From Sedimentisphaerales bacterium (GTDB lineage Bacteria; Planctomycetota; Phycisphaerae; Sedimentisphaerales; Anaerohalosphaeraceae), in NCBI GenBank assembly GCA_016935635.1, contig JAFGQP010000288.1, positions 1 through 34,800 on the forward strand: a DNA stretch of 34,800 nt, read 5' to 3'. The translations under genes were made by a program, and so were the position numbers. Under the pieces are notes generated by a model. That model saw only the letters and a list, made by a program, of their open reading frames with translations. It made no database searches and was not told the origin of the DNA. Every line of letters starts with the position of its first letter. The first letter of the stretch is position 1. Shown in pieces: positions 1-9,378 of this stretch.

Positions 1-119
1 ATAAATAGTATAAAAAGGGGACGTTTAAAAGTCAAATCCTCAGTTTTTGATTGACAATAACACGCAAATTACGGACAGTTATGCCAGACTTTGATAATAG
101 ACGATTCGTTGGAGATAAA

Positions 120-983
120 ATGACTTTATATATAAATGGCCAGAGTGTTGATCCCCAAAACATAGAAGAGGAAGTTGCCCGCCTTCGCCCGGAATATGAG
201 CGTGTTTTTGCGGACATGGAACAGGATGACAGAGAGACGCAGCTTGCCGATTGGGCCAGAGAAAATGTCATTGAAGGAATTCTTCTGCAGCAGGAGGCCA
301 TGCGGCACAAGAGCCTAATTGCCTCTCAGGATATTGACGACGCCATGAAATCCATGATTGACCGGCATGGAGGACATGACGGTTTTGCCTGTTTTCTGAC
401 GGACCAGAAGTTAACCGAACAACAGGTACGGTCCGATATTGAAAAACAAATACGTATGCAACGTTTGTTGGAAAAGATAGAATCCCAGGCAAAGGAGCCT
501 ACGGACAAACAGATACGTAAATTTTACGAAGACAATCAAACTCAATTTATGCTGCCGCCGATGATGAGGGCGGCCCATATCGTAAAACACCCCGGGCCGA
601 ACTTGGATCGCGAACAGCTCAAAGCGGATTTGCTGGCTGTTTTGGAGAAATTACATCAAGGTGAGGATTTTTCAAAACTCGCACAAGAGTACTCAGATTG
701 TCCGGATCGCGGGGGCGATTTGGGCTGGTTTTCACCGGGGCAGATGGTTGAAGCTTTTGAAGATGTTGTGAAAAAACTTCGTCCAGGTGAAATCAGTGAC
801 GTATTTGAGACAGAATTTGGTTTTCATATTGCTAAATTGATAGACATTCGTCCCTCGGCGGCCATTGACCTGGATCAGGTTCGCGGTTTTATTTCGGAAG
901 AACTCCATCGCCAATTTCGCCAGAAAACGGTCGAGCATTTCATTGATGAACTGAAAAGCAGGGCCGTCATTGAGGACCGATAA
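120..983 (+). CDS. Peptidylprolyl isomerase, parvulin/SurA-PpiC type
   Basis: ORF 51..983. Internal ATG at 120 preceded by GGAG fits better as start. PpiC-like core MMRAAHIVKH...LAQEYSDCPDRGGDLGWFSPGQMVEAFEDVVKKLRPGEISDVFETEFGFHIAKL. Confidence 0.9.
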   Translation: MTLYINGQSVDPQNIEEEVARLRPEYERVFADMEQDDRETQLADWARENVIEGILLQQEAMRHKSLIASQDIDDAMKSMIDRHGGHDGFACFLTDQKLTEQQVRSDIEKQIRMQRLLEKIESQAKEPTDKQIRKFYEDNQTQFMLPPMMRAAHIVKHPGPNLDREQLKADLLAVLEKLHQGEDFSKLAQEYSDCPDRGGDLGWFSPGQMVEAFEDVVKKLRPGEISDVFETEFGFHIAKLIDIRPSAAIDLDQVRGFISEELHRQFRQKTVEHFIDELKSRAVIEDR

Positions 984-1168
984 TCATTTTCGTTTTTACA
1001 GAGTTTAGTTCTATTTTTTCCCATTCCTATAAAAACCGTGCCGAACAGCTGGTAATAGGGCAAATGCATCCTTAAAGAAGTCTGACGCAGTTCTGATTAA
1101 GCGCACATCGGATTTGGACGATTCTGCATCATAGCGATGATTGTATTTCGGACTGTCAGAGTATATGA

Positions 1169-1885
1169 ATGAACTATAATAACAGCGACATCAAAAACGG
1201 CTGTAAGGCAGATTTCCCATCTGCTGCAAGGCGGCTTTTCAGGTTTATTCTCGTGCTCACGTTCATATTCCATGGTAGTCTGTTCAAATTGTCAGCGGCG
1301 GCAGCGGAAAACGAAGACAATAAAATCAACGCAGAATATAAACTGAAGGCCGCTTTTATATACAATTTCATGAAATTTGTTGAATGGCCTGATTTTCATT
1401 CCGATTCTCAATCCAATAAATCCGAAAAAAACAAAGAGACCGTGGTTCTTGGTGTGCTTGGTGAGAATCACCTGAAAGACCATCTGAATTCTCTTTCTGA
1501 AAAAACCATCAAAGACAGGCCGGTCAAAATAGTAATCGTGGACACTTTTGAAGCTTATAAAAAGAAAAACAGCAAAGCGGCTGTCAAGGATTATTACACC
1601 GAAATACAAAAAATCATGTCATCCTGCCATTTGCTGTTTGTGGGTGCTTCCGAAAAGGAACGGGTTGCCGAAATCCTGAAGCTCACCGAAAAAATGCCGG
1701 TTCTGACGGTCAGCGATATCAGTCATTTCGCCGAGGCCGGCGGAGTTATTGAATTCGTTACTGAAAAGAACAAGATACAGTTTAATATTAACACGGTTTC
1801 TGCCGAAGCAAAAAAACTGAAAATCAGTTCTCAGCTGCTTCAGCTTGCTCGAAAAGTATACAAAAAAGAAATTCCCAAATCATAG
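1169..1885 (+). CDS. YfiR-family (DUF4154) periplasmic protein
   Basis: N-terminal hydrophobic segment, then AEYKLKAAFIYNFMKFVEWP, typical of YfiR/DUF4154. Immediately upstream of a sensor kinase. Confidence 0.8.
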   Translation: MNYNNSDIKNGCKADFPSAARRLFRFILVLTFIFHGSLFKLSAAAAENEDNKINAEYKLKAAFIYNFMKFVEWPDFHSDSQSNKSEKNKETVVLGVLGENHLKDHLNSLSEKTIKDRPVKIVIVDTFEAYKKKNSKAAVKDYYTEIQKIMSSCHLLFVGASEKERVAEILKLTEKMPVLTVSDISHFAEAGGVIEFVTEKNKIQFNINTVSAEAKKLKISSQLLQLARKVYKKEIPKS

Positions 1886-1924
1886 ATCAGATTGGGATCG
1901 CAAGGCATCGCCGGGAAACAAATC

Positions 1925-3934
1925 ATGAAATGGATTAATGATCTGACAATTCGCCGCAAACTGCTTGTGGTGCTGATGAGCATCTGTATGATTGTGCTGC
2001 TGCTGTCAGGCGGAGCAATGATTGCATGGAATCAATACGCATTCCGGCAGAATATGATTAAAGATCTGGTTATGCAGACCCAGATTGCTGCTGACAACTG
2101 CAGGGCGGCAGTGGCCTTCGAAGATACCCAAATTGCTTCCGGCCTGCTTGAATCATTCCAGGCAAGACCTTCTGTCGTTTCGGTAATCATTGATACCCCC
2201 GCACGCCCTGATTTTGCACGATATGTTCGCAAAAACAGCCAGGTGCGTAGCCATGACCAGTCCGCCATGGAAGGCTGGTCTTTTGCCGGTGATGAACTGG
2301 TGATTCAGAAGAATATTGTTCTGGACGGCGACATTATCGGCCACTTGACGCTGAGTTCGGATTTACAGCCCTTGAAGACCAACCTTCGCAGAAATACGAT
2401 GATTGTCACAGGCGTTATCGGTTTGGGCTTAATGATCGGATATTTGCTGTCCAGCCGTCTTGAACGGCTGATTTCCCAGCCTATCCTGGCTTTAACGGGC
2501 GTTGCCAAGGAAGTAACCTATCGAAAGGATTATTCTGTCCGTGCCGTCAAGTATTATAACGATGAAGTCGGTGTCCTGATCGACACATTCAATCAAATGC
2601 TTGGTCAGATTCAAAAAGAGATGACGGACCGCATGCAGGCGGAAGCTGAATTGCGAAAGCACCGGGACCATCTGGAGGAAATGGTCAGTGAACGCACCAG
2701 CGAACTGAAACTATCCAACCAGCGATTAAAAGTGTCGGTAGAACGCGCCAACCTGATGGCAAAACAGGCAACTCAGGCCAATAAGGCAAAAAGTGAATTT
2801 CTTGCGAACATGAGCCATGAAATCAGAACTCCGATGAATGCCATCCTGGGTTTCGGTGAATTGCTCAGAGACGAGCCCATGTCGGAAGAACAGAAAAGTT
2901 ACGTGGATACCATCCTGTCCAGCGGCAATAATCTCCTGCAGATTATCAATGATATTCTGGATTTCTCAAAAATTGAGGCGGGGAAATTGAGTACTGAAAA
3001 AGTTGATTTTTCTCTGACTCAGATGCTCGAAGAAATGGAATCTCTGTTTCGGCCGATGTGCGATCGCAAGAATCTCGACTTTGATATATTATGCTGCAGT
3101 GAATTGCCTGAAATCATGAGAACGGATCCGGTTCGACTCAGACAATGTCTGGTCAATCTAATCAACAATGCCATTAAATTTACGGAACAGGGACATGTCT
3201 ACCTGAATGTCGGCCTAGAGACCATCAATCAGGTCCGTCATATTCGATTTGATATTGAAGATACCGGTATCGGGATCCCCAAAGACAAGCAGATGCTGAT
3301 ATTCGAAGCATTTACTCAGGCCGACGGCAGTCATACTCGCAAATTTGGGGGCACCGGACTTGGTTTGACTATAACCAGGCAGCTCGTGGAACTGCTGGGC
3401 GGACGAATATCACTTCGCAGTAATGAAGGACGGGGGACCCTCTTTACCATTCAAATGCCTCTGGGGATTGATTTGGACGGCCAGCCCGCTGCGTTACGCC
3501 CCCGTGCACTTGAAATCTCACCGTCAGATTCCACAAACTCTTTTATGCAAATCAAAGGCAGGTTACTGGTTGCAGAAGATGCTCATGCCAATCAGACGCT
3601 CATACGGATTATGCTGCAGAAGATGGGGCTGGAGGTCACTCTGGCAAACAATGGTCAGGAGGCTCTTGAAAAAATCAGCAATGGTCAGTATGATCTGGTT
3701 TTGATGGATATGCAAATGCCGGTAATGAATGGATATGATGCCGCTCGCCATATCAAAGCCATGGGTATTCACATCCCCGTCATTGCACTGACAGCGCATG
3801 CCATGAAAGGGGATGAAGAAAAATGCCGCCAGGCAGGGTGCGATGATTATCTGACCAAACCCATTGAACGGGCAAAGCTGGAGAAGATTCTTCGGCACTA
3901 TCTATGCCCGTTATCCAGCACCAGCACAGTCTGA
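1925..3934 (+). CDS. Hybrid sensor histidine kinase (CHASE8-like sensor, HAMP, HisKA, HATPase_c, REC)
   Basis: [15 protein letters not shown] segment; HAMP; H-box [28 protein letters not shown]-box and G-boxes; C-terminal receiver with [19 protein letters not shown] and [17 protein letters not shown] 1892..3934; start at 1925 preferred. Confidence 0.9.
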   Translation: MKWINDLTIRRKLLVVLMSICMIVLLLSGGAMIAWNQYAFRQNMIKDLVMQTQIAADNCRAAVAFEDTQIASGLLESFQARPSVVSVIIDTPARPDFARYVRKNSQVRSHDQSAMEGWSFAGDELVIQKNIVLDGDIIGHLTLSSDLQPLKTNLRRNTMIVTGVIGLGLMIGYLLSSRLERLISQPILALTGVAKEVTYRKDYSVRAVKYYNDEVGVLIDTFNQMLGQIQKEMTDRMQAEAELRKHRDHLEEMVSERTSELKLSNQRLKVSVERANLMAKQATQANKAKSEFLANMSHEIRTPMNAILGFGELLRDEPMSEEQKSYVDTILSSGNNLLQIINDILDFSKIEAGKLSTEKVDFSLTQMLEEMESLFRPMCDRKNLDFDILCCSELPEIMRTDPVRLRQCLVNLINNAIKFTEQGHVYLNVGLETINQVRHIRFDIEDTGIGIPKDKQMLIFEAFTQADGSHTRKFGGTGLGLTITRQLVELLGGRISLRSNEGRGTLFTIQMPLGIDLDGQPAALRPRALEISPSDSTNSFMQIKGRLLVAEDAHANQTLIRIMLQKMGLEVTLANNGQEALEKISNGQYDLVLMDMQMPVMNGYDAARHIKAMGIHIPVIALTAHAMKGDEEKCRQAGCDDYLTKPIERAKLEKILRHYLCPLSSTSTV

Positions 3935-3946
3935 CAGCCCTTTGTG

Positions 3947-4228
3947 TCAGGCGTGTCCAAAGACCATCATCTGAACTTCAATTCCATCGATGGCATTGAG
4001 TTTATTGCTCAATTCCTGTGCGGTTGGCAGATCATCGGTCATTTCGAGAAGCACAAGTCCATTGGGTGAACAAAAACCCGTGTCTGTTTCGTGCAGGCCA
4101 AGTCGCGTACGGATGCTGCAGCCATAATCCGTCAGAACCTCCTGAACAGGACGGACGTTGTGGACCCTGTCATTAATATGAACTCCCAGGATGATATGTT
4201 GTTTGAGCGGCATTCGATATCCTTTCAT
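3947..4228 (-). CDS. TM1266-like (iron-only hydrogenase system regulator/ACT-like) small protein
   Basis: HIILGVHINDRVHNVRPVQEVLTDYGCSIRTRLGLHE...GLVLLEMTDDLPTAQELSNKLNAIDGIEVQMMVF resembles the TM1266 ACT-like fold family. Confidence 0.6.
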   Translation of the reverse strand: MKGYRMPLKQHIILGVHINDRVHNVRPVQEVLTDYGCSIRTRLGLHETDTGFCSPNGLVLLEMTDDLPTAQELSNKLNAIDGIEVQMMVFGHA

Positions 4229-4233
4229 GTGGA

Positions 4234-4506
4234 CTATTGCTGTTCTTCAAACGACGTAAAATCGACTTGATTCCAATCAAAATGACTATTCTGTGCTTCC
4301 TGCAGAACTTCACGGGCACGTTCGAGGTCGCTTTTGCGTACCAGTATTTTAATCCCGCCGGCCGAAAGAGTGTAATAAAGACCTGCTATGGGCATATTTT
4401 CATCGCCTACAAAGCACGGAATCCCTGCATTTTCAAGGTCAATTTTTGCCAGATGTGCATTTTCCGGGGTATCAAATTGAGCGGCAGTGACCAATTTTTC
4501 ATCCAT
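4234..4506 (-). CDS. DUF2007 domain protein
   Basis: LVTAAQFDTPENAHLAKIDLENAGIPCFVGDENMP...GGIKILVRKSDLERAREVL matches the DUF2007 pattern. Confidence 0.75.
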   Translation of the reverse strand: MDEKLVTAAQFDTPENAHLAKIDLENAGIPCFVGDENMPIAGLYYTLSAGGIKILVRKSDLERAREVLQEAQNSHFDWNQVDFTSFEEQQ

Positions 4507-4524
4507 AATAATCCCTTTCGCTAA

Positions 4525-5616
4525 TCATTCCAGGAATAACTCGCCAAGCTGGCCTATCCGTTTTTTGTACTGCGGCATTGGTGTCCGATGTAATTGTACC
4601 TGATTTACCCCCTGCATGACAAGCGCTAAAAATAGTTTTATCATATTCAGATAGTCATTCACTGAAACAAATTCCGATGCGATTTTGCCTTTTTGAAAAT
4701 CACGATTATGATAATTTCCAAGAGGGACGCACAAAGCCCCGGCTGTATATCTGAATTGTGTAAAGATAGATGCCTCGCAAGTTCCGGCATCCATTAATTT
4801 TCGCTGATAAAGGAAGGATTTATCCTGTTTCTGAAGATTGACTGCAGTCGACAGCATCCATTGAGTAACGGCCGGATTAAATATACGACTGCGGTCGCCG
4901 ACCCGAATCACCACCCCTTTGCCAATAGGGGCGGTGGGCAGGGTAGAACTGGTCTCGATGGAGATGACCACGCTGTCTTTGGGCAAGAACTTATGGGTGC
5001 AGGCAAATTTCGCACCGTGCAGCCCGGCTTCTTCGGCCACGGTGAACAACCCTGCTGCTTTGCGACGAATCTTCCGGCGGCAGAGCTGGTCAAAAAGACA
5101 CAGAATAGATGCACATCCAATCAGATCGTCGCAGGCCCGGCTGCATACCTGGTCGTTTTGAATCTGACAGGCGGGCAGATCCCACATGGCCAGATCGCCT
5201 TTATTTGCCGAACCATGTAGTGAGAACCATACCCGCTTTTGCTTGTTTTTTTCATCAAATTGAATCTTGGTGATGATGCCAGGAACAATGCCCGTTGAGG
5301 CAAATACTTTAATCTTTGTGCCCCGACGAAAATATGATTTTTCGACACCGCCATAGAACAGGGCAGTTGTCTTATTTCGAATTGACTCTTTTTCGACAAT
5401 AAAGCCGGGGTGATCCTGATGGGCGACAAAGGCAAGAGGAGTGTTTGCGTATTGCGAACCATAGACAGCCAGAATATTTCCCATCTTATCGACAGTTGTT
5501 TGGATGCGTCGGTCTTCGCAAAATTGCAGAATGGCTTCACGAACAATGGATTCCCGATAAGGGGCTGTTGGATTCTGGAGGAATTTTTTTGTGATTGCTA
5601 GTATTTGCGATTTCAT
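4525..5616 (-). CDS. M42-like/M28-like zinc aminopeptidase
   Basis: Metal-site-like motifs: AHQDHPGFIVE, RACDDLIGCASIL, TVAEEAGLHGAKFA, C-terminal GNYHNRDF. Confidence 0.7.
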   Translation of the reverse strand: MKSQILAITKKFLQNPTAPYRESIVREAILQFCEDRRIQTTVDKMGNILAVYGSQYANTPLAFVAHQDHPGFIVEKESIRNKTTALFYGGVEKSYFRRGTKIKVFASTGIVPGIITKIQFDEKNKQKRVWFSLHGSANKGDLAMWDLPACQIQNDQVCSRACDDLIGCASILCLFDQLCRRKIRRKAAGLFTVAEEAGLHGAKFACTHKFLPKDSVVISIETSSTLPTAPIGKGVVIRVGDRSRIFNPAVTQWMLSTAVNLQKQDKSFLYQRKLMDAGTCEASIFTQFRYTAGALCVPLGNYHNRDFQKGKIASEFVSVNDYLNMIKLFLALVMQGVNQVQLHRTPMPQYKKRIGQLGELFLE

Positions 5617-5619
5617 AAT

Positions 5620-7689
5620 TTATTGGATTTGAGTGGTTTTATAGCGATATTTATACATGAGTTTCCCGACTTCTTTGACGGCTGAGATCGTTTCAGGATA
5701 GGGTGTATCACAAATATCTACAAGACCTATCTGATAATTTTCGCCGTCTCCACGCCCAGTGGTAGCCTGGTCACGGTATTGAAACCAATGTGTGCCTATA
5801 ATATAAGGATTTCGTAATGCCCCCAATACATATTCTTTGTATGTATCCGCCCGGTCCTGCTGATTTTGGGTTTCTTTGAGGCCGGTATGGAACATTCCTC
5901 TGTCAAGAGCACCGAAGTGGAATTCCCCAATAATTACCGGCTTGTCTATCCCTTCGGGCAGGCTGAGATCCGCAACAGAATATTCATATCGGTTAAAGGA
6001 AATTACATCACAGTGTTTGGCTGCGGCGCGAACGGCCAACTCATTTGCCCAAGCGAATCTGCAGCCGAGATAAAGCTGAGCGGGGGCGGCGGCTTTTAAT
6101 TCGCTGCTGATGAGCTCAAAATATTTTTCTGCCAGGACAGAATAAAACGCTTTCAGGTCGGGAAGAGCCTTGTTCTTATCCGGCTGTTTTTGGGTATCAA
6201 TTATCTCTTGCCATGAGCTATAGCTGCCGCCCCATGCAGAATTCAGTTTGTCTGTCGTCTTATATTTGTTTTTGAGCCATTCTACGAAGGCTTTTTTGGC
6301 GGGCTGATCGGCAGGGCTGGCCAGGGCCGCCATAGCAAGGGATGTTTCGTCTCCCCAGGAAAGTTCATTGTCCACAAAAAAACCAAGACACCAGGGATCG
6401 CCGATGGATTTTCCTTCCTCGCGTTCAATGGCAGCCTGCAGGCTGGATTTGAATGAGGCATCGAACGGATCTGGGAACTTGCCCCAGTATCCCTCGGAGC
6501 CTTCGATCGAACGCGCGTGAACGCCGAGGGTCGCGGTGTAAGGTGTTTTGCGTAAACGATAAATACTGGATTCCGACCAGTTGCCGATGGTGTTCATCCC
6601 CCAGCTTTTGAGACGCTGATGGCATAGTTCTGCATGGATGGAATACCAGTCTTTCCCGTACTTTCTCAGGAGATTGGCACCAGCAAAATTGAAAGTGTCA
6701 TACTCGCCTTTGTCTTTATAATAGCCCACCGGTGCCCATGAGCCGCGTCCCCAAAATGCCTTCCATTCCGCATCTTCGCGGGGCAGCCACTGAAAATACG
6801 ATTCACGGAGCGTAACCGGGGTTTCCGAATGTGTGCCGACACAGTCCACACCATGCGACCAGAATAAATTCCCATCCGGGTCCATCAGCCACCAGTTTGG
6901 CCCAACCTTTTCCACGCGGAAAAAACCCATCGCTTTCAGTCTTGGACCTTTAGACCATCCGCCCCAGGAGTTTCGGTCCTCGGCGCCGGGATAGGCGGCG
7001 ATCGCAGCTGTTTCCGCTTCTTTACAAGTAATCAGGTCTTGTTCTGTGCGAATTTTTCCCGGCCAGTCCGCATGGATAAATTGGCCGAATGAATCAATAA
7101 AAGGGATAAAGGCGTCTTTATTCAATACATTCACGGCACCTTCTGCCCGAAGATTGCTGATTTCAAATTGATAATTTTGAGTTGGCCTGGCAACAAAAAA
7201 TATAAGCTGGTTAATCTGTTTGGTGTCAAGCGGCGAGGGTTGAGGATACCCTCGCATACCAACCAACTCAAAAGGTTTATCAAGCGTCCATGGGGCAGTG
7301 TACAGCCGGACAGAAAGGGATTGCCGCCGGCCCGAAGGGATCGTGATGGATTGCGTAATGCAGTTCCTGATGCCGTCAGCTCCGGGGTTGTCAACCCGTA
7401 AATGGATTTTAAGGGGATGGGAGGATACATTGCGAATATCAGCCGTTATTTGCTGATAGCCCGTGCAATCCCAAAATTTTGATGGACATTGAATAGTCAC
7501 TCCGGGCCAGTCCTGGTTGTGTGCGGTCTGAACAGCCAGCTTGTTTGCGGATAATTCAAGCCGGGCATCCACGGCAATCAGATGTTTTGAAATTTCCGTT
7601 TTGCTGAAATCAAGCAGCTGCATATCATGTGCTGCGTACATGGTGCCGACTGTTCCAGCAAACAAAAGAATTGATATGAACGATTTCAT
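5620..7689 (-). CDS. Secreted glycoside hydrolase, beta-agarase GH50-like
   Basis: N-terminal signal peptide; WWLMDPDGNLFWSHGVDCVG, LKSWGMNTIGNWSE, LGFFVDNELSWG, VIIGEFHFGALDRGMFHTG, typical of GH50 agarase-like TIM barrels. Confidence 0.7.
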   Translation of the reverse strand: MKSFISILLFAGTVGTMYAAHDMQLLDFSKTEISKHLIAVDARLELSANKLAVQTAHNQDWPGVTIQCPSKFWDCTGYQQITADIRNVSSHPLKIHLRVDNPGADGIRNCITQSITIPSGRRQSLSVRLYTAPWTLDKPFELVGMRGYPQPSPLDTKQINQLIFFVARPTQNYQFEISNLRAEGAVNVLNKDAFIPFIDSFGQFIHADWPGKIRTEQDLITCKEAETAAIAAYPGAEDRNSWGGWSKGPRLKAMGFFRVEKVGPNWWLMDPDGNLFWSHGVDCVGTHSETPVTLRESYFQWLPREDAEWKAFWGRGSWAPVGYYKDKGEYDTFNFAGANLLRKYGKDWYSIHAELCHQRLKSWGMNTIGNWSESSIYRLRKTPYTATLGVHARSIEGSEGYWGKFPDPFDASFKSSLQAAIEREEGKSIGDPWCLGFFVDNELSWGDETSLAMAALASPADQPAKKAFVEWLKNKYKTTDKLNSAWGGSYSSWQEIIDTQKQPDKNKALPDLKAFYSVLAEKYFELISSELKAAAPAQLYLGCRFAWANELAVRAAAKHCDVISFNRYEYSVADLSLPEGIDKPVIIGEFHFGALDRGMFHTGLKETQNQQDRADTYKEYVLGALRNPYIIGTHWFQYRDQATTGRGDGENYQIGLVDICDTPYPETISAVKEVGKLMYKYRYKTTQIQ

Positions 7690-7723
7690 GGGACTCCCTT
7701 CACAGATAATTTGTCTTCAAAAG

Positions 7724-8164
7724 TTATTTATCCAGCATGGACTCTAAAATCTCGGCAGCAATCCGTACAAATTCCGGGCAATGTTCAAAGGCGCCTGGCT
7801 GGTTGACCCGTATGAGTCCTTCTGGTGTGTTAAAATCAAATCCAAGCAATTCCCGACAAACGACCGAGCCGGCCCGGTGCTTGAATTCCTCTGTAAACAT
7901 CCGGACCTTTTTATAGGTCTCAAACTTGGCAGTTTTATCTTTAGGGTCTGTGGTTCCGAACTGTAATCCCAGGACAAGTACCGCCCCCGTTACAGCGCCG
8001 CACATATCACCGTTTCGACCAACACCGCCGCCCAGACCGGAGGCAATTCTCAGTGCGGTATTTCTGTCTAAATTAAATGTGCCCGCATAAGCGGCTAAAA
8101 TAGCCTGTGAACAGGAATAACCTTCCTCAAATAGGTCGACCGCTTGTTGAATGCGTTGTTCCAT
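7724..8164 (-). CDS. C_GCAxxG_C_C family protein
   Basis: FEEGYSCSQAILAAYAG...ASGLGGGVGRNGDMCGAVTGAVLVLGL with downstream Cys residues. Confidence 0.8.
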   Translation of the reverse strand: MEQRIQQAVDLFEEGYSCSQAILAAYAGTFNLDRNTALRIASGLGGGVGRNGDMCGAVTGAVLVLGLQFGTTDPKDKTAKFETYKKVRMFTEEFKHRAGSVVCRELLGFDFNTPEGLIRVNQPGAFEHCPEFVRIAAEILESMLDK

Positions 8165-8263
8165 GGCCTAGATCCTTATATCATTGCTCTGGTCTTATTA
8201 TGGCAATATAATACCATCAATGTCGCATTTCATCAAACATTTTTGTCAATAATTTGGATGTGC

Positions 8264-8300
8264 CAATAAAAAAAAGGCCCGCAGAAATCTGCAGGCCTTT
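8264..8300 (-). terminator. Rho-independent terminator of the PEP-CTERM gene
   Basis: On the minus strand: AAAGGCCTGCAG-ATTT-CTGCGGGCCTTTTTTTT, a hairpin with one G.U pair followed by a T run. Confidence 0.8.
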
Positions 8301-8334
8301 GTCAATCAACTGAGCTGAAAAGGTGCCAGAGAGT

Positions 8335-8604
8335 TTATTTCTTTCGAACAATGCCAAATAAAAAGGCTGCACCGCCGCCGCACAACAATAACGTGCACGG
8401 TTCCGGCACGGCGACAAAGGAAATGGATGCCTCAAACAGCATATCACTGCTGTCGTATCCTGTTCCGGGCAGACTAAAATCATCCTGCGTTGTGACTCCC
8501 TGATTGGTCAATTCTTCCATACTGACATGGGTAATCGCAAAAGCTGACGATATCAGGGTTAAGGCAAGGAACATAAGCATCATTTTTTTCATTTTAATCT
8601 CCAA
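8335..8604 (-). CDS. Very small PEP-CTERM sorting-domain protein
   Basis: Signal-like N-terminus MKKMMLMFLALTLISSAFA and C-terminal VPEPCTLLLCGGGAAFLFGIVRKK. Confidence 0.8.
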   Translation of the reverse strand: MEIKMKKMMLMFLALTLISSAFAITHVSMEELTNQGVTTQDDFSLPGTGYDSSDMLFEASISFVAVPEPCTLLLCGGGAAFLFGIVRKK

Positions 8605-8651
8605 CAGAACAGTTATTGATAAAATGAGTTAAACAAGAGACTGCCGGACCA

Positions 8652-8960
8652 TTATTCGAAGTTCGGATTGTTGTCCGGCTCGGTATGCGAATTGCCCGGT
8701 CCACGCAATTGCTCCACCTGTTTGCGGAGCTCTGTATTTTCACGACGTGTCGCTTCCAGATCAAAAATCAGGTATTTCACACCCACACGAAGATAATCCA
8801 GTGAATTTTGCAGGGTGCTGATCTTGTCCTGAAGCATTTTGTATCCCTCGGTGCTGCGGCGGGCCAGAAACATGATTTTTTCCCGCTGAGGAACAGGAAT
8901 GTCTCCCGCGGCATTCAGCAATTCTGTCAATTTATCTTCATAATTCGATTGGTTCATCAT
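8652..8960 (-). CDS. Hypothetical coiled-coil protein
   Basis: ORF of 102 aa with heptad-like C-terminal half (FDLEATRRENTELRKQVEQL). No family recognised. Confidence 0.55.
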   Translation of the reverse strand: MMNQSNYEDKLTELLNAAGDIPVPQREKIMFLARRSTEGYKMLQDKISTLQNSLDYLRVGVKYLIFDLEATRRENTELRKQVEQLRGPGNSHTEPDNNPNFE

Positions 8961-9292
8961 ACACCCCCAAAGTTAAGCGATAAATTCCGAAGCCAGACAA
9001 CCGCTGTCACAGGCCTGAACAATACTTCCATACCCCCAGAAGATTGTACGTTTAATACAAGGCTGATTATAACAAATCTTTGGTTTTTTTGCAAATGACA
9101 TCCGCACATTACACGCACCAGACGAAGGCAAAAGCCTCCAGAAAGCGGTAACAAGGTTTTTATCGGGACTGTCGCCAAGAAATATTATTTTTCACGCGAT
9201 TCAACGACAGCTTTTGAGCTTATTTCTTGTATGTTCCATATATAGACATGGTACATCTGTATATCTGTGAGATATTTAAAAAATAAACTAAA

Positions 9293-9304
9293 TACAAAAT
9301 TGTA
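9293..9304. promoter_or_regulatory. Candidate operator A1, TACAAAATTGTA
   Basis: TACA-N4-TGTA-class near-palindrome upstream of the sigma54 activator gene; overlaps a plausible -35 (TTGTAA 9300-9305). Confidence 0.55.
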
Positions 9305-9321
9305 AATTGATAAAGATATGC

Positions 9322-9333
9322 TACAATTTTGTT
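9322..9333. promoter_or_regulatory. Candidate operator A2, TACAATTTTGTT
   Basis: Imperfect member of the same motif, 29 bp centre-to-centre from A1; its first six bases (TACAAT) could be a -10 element. Confidence 0.45.
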
Positions 9334-9378
9334 AACATCATCAATAAATCCATAGTGGCATGTTTTGAGGTTAAATAG

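Noticed and set aside
9252-9261. TACATCTGTA upstream of the activator gene as an extra operator
   Set aside because: Spacing between TAC and GTA is 4, not 6; kept out of the motif set.
9355-9371. GTGGCATGTTTTGAGGT as a sigma54 promoter for the activator gene
   Set aside because: No GC at the required position (GG-N10-GG) and it ends only ~8 bp before the ATG.
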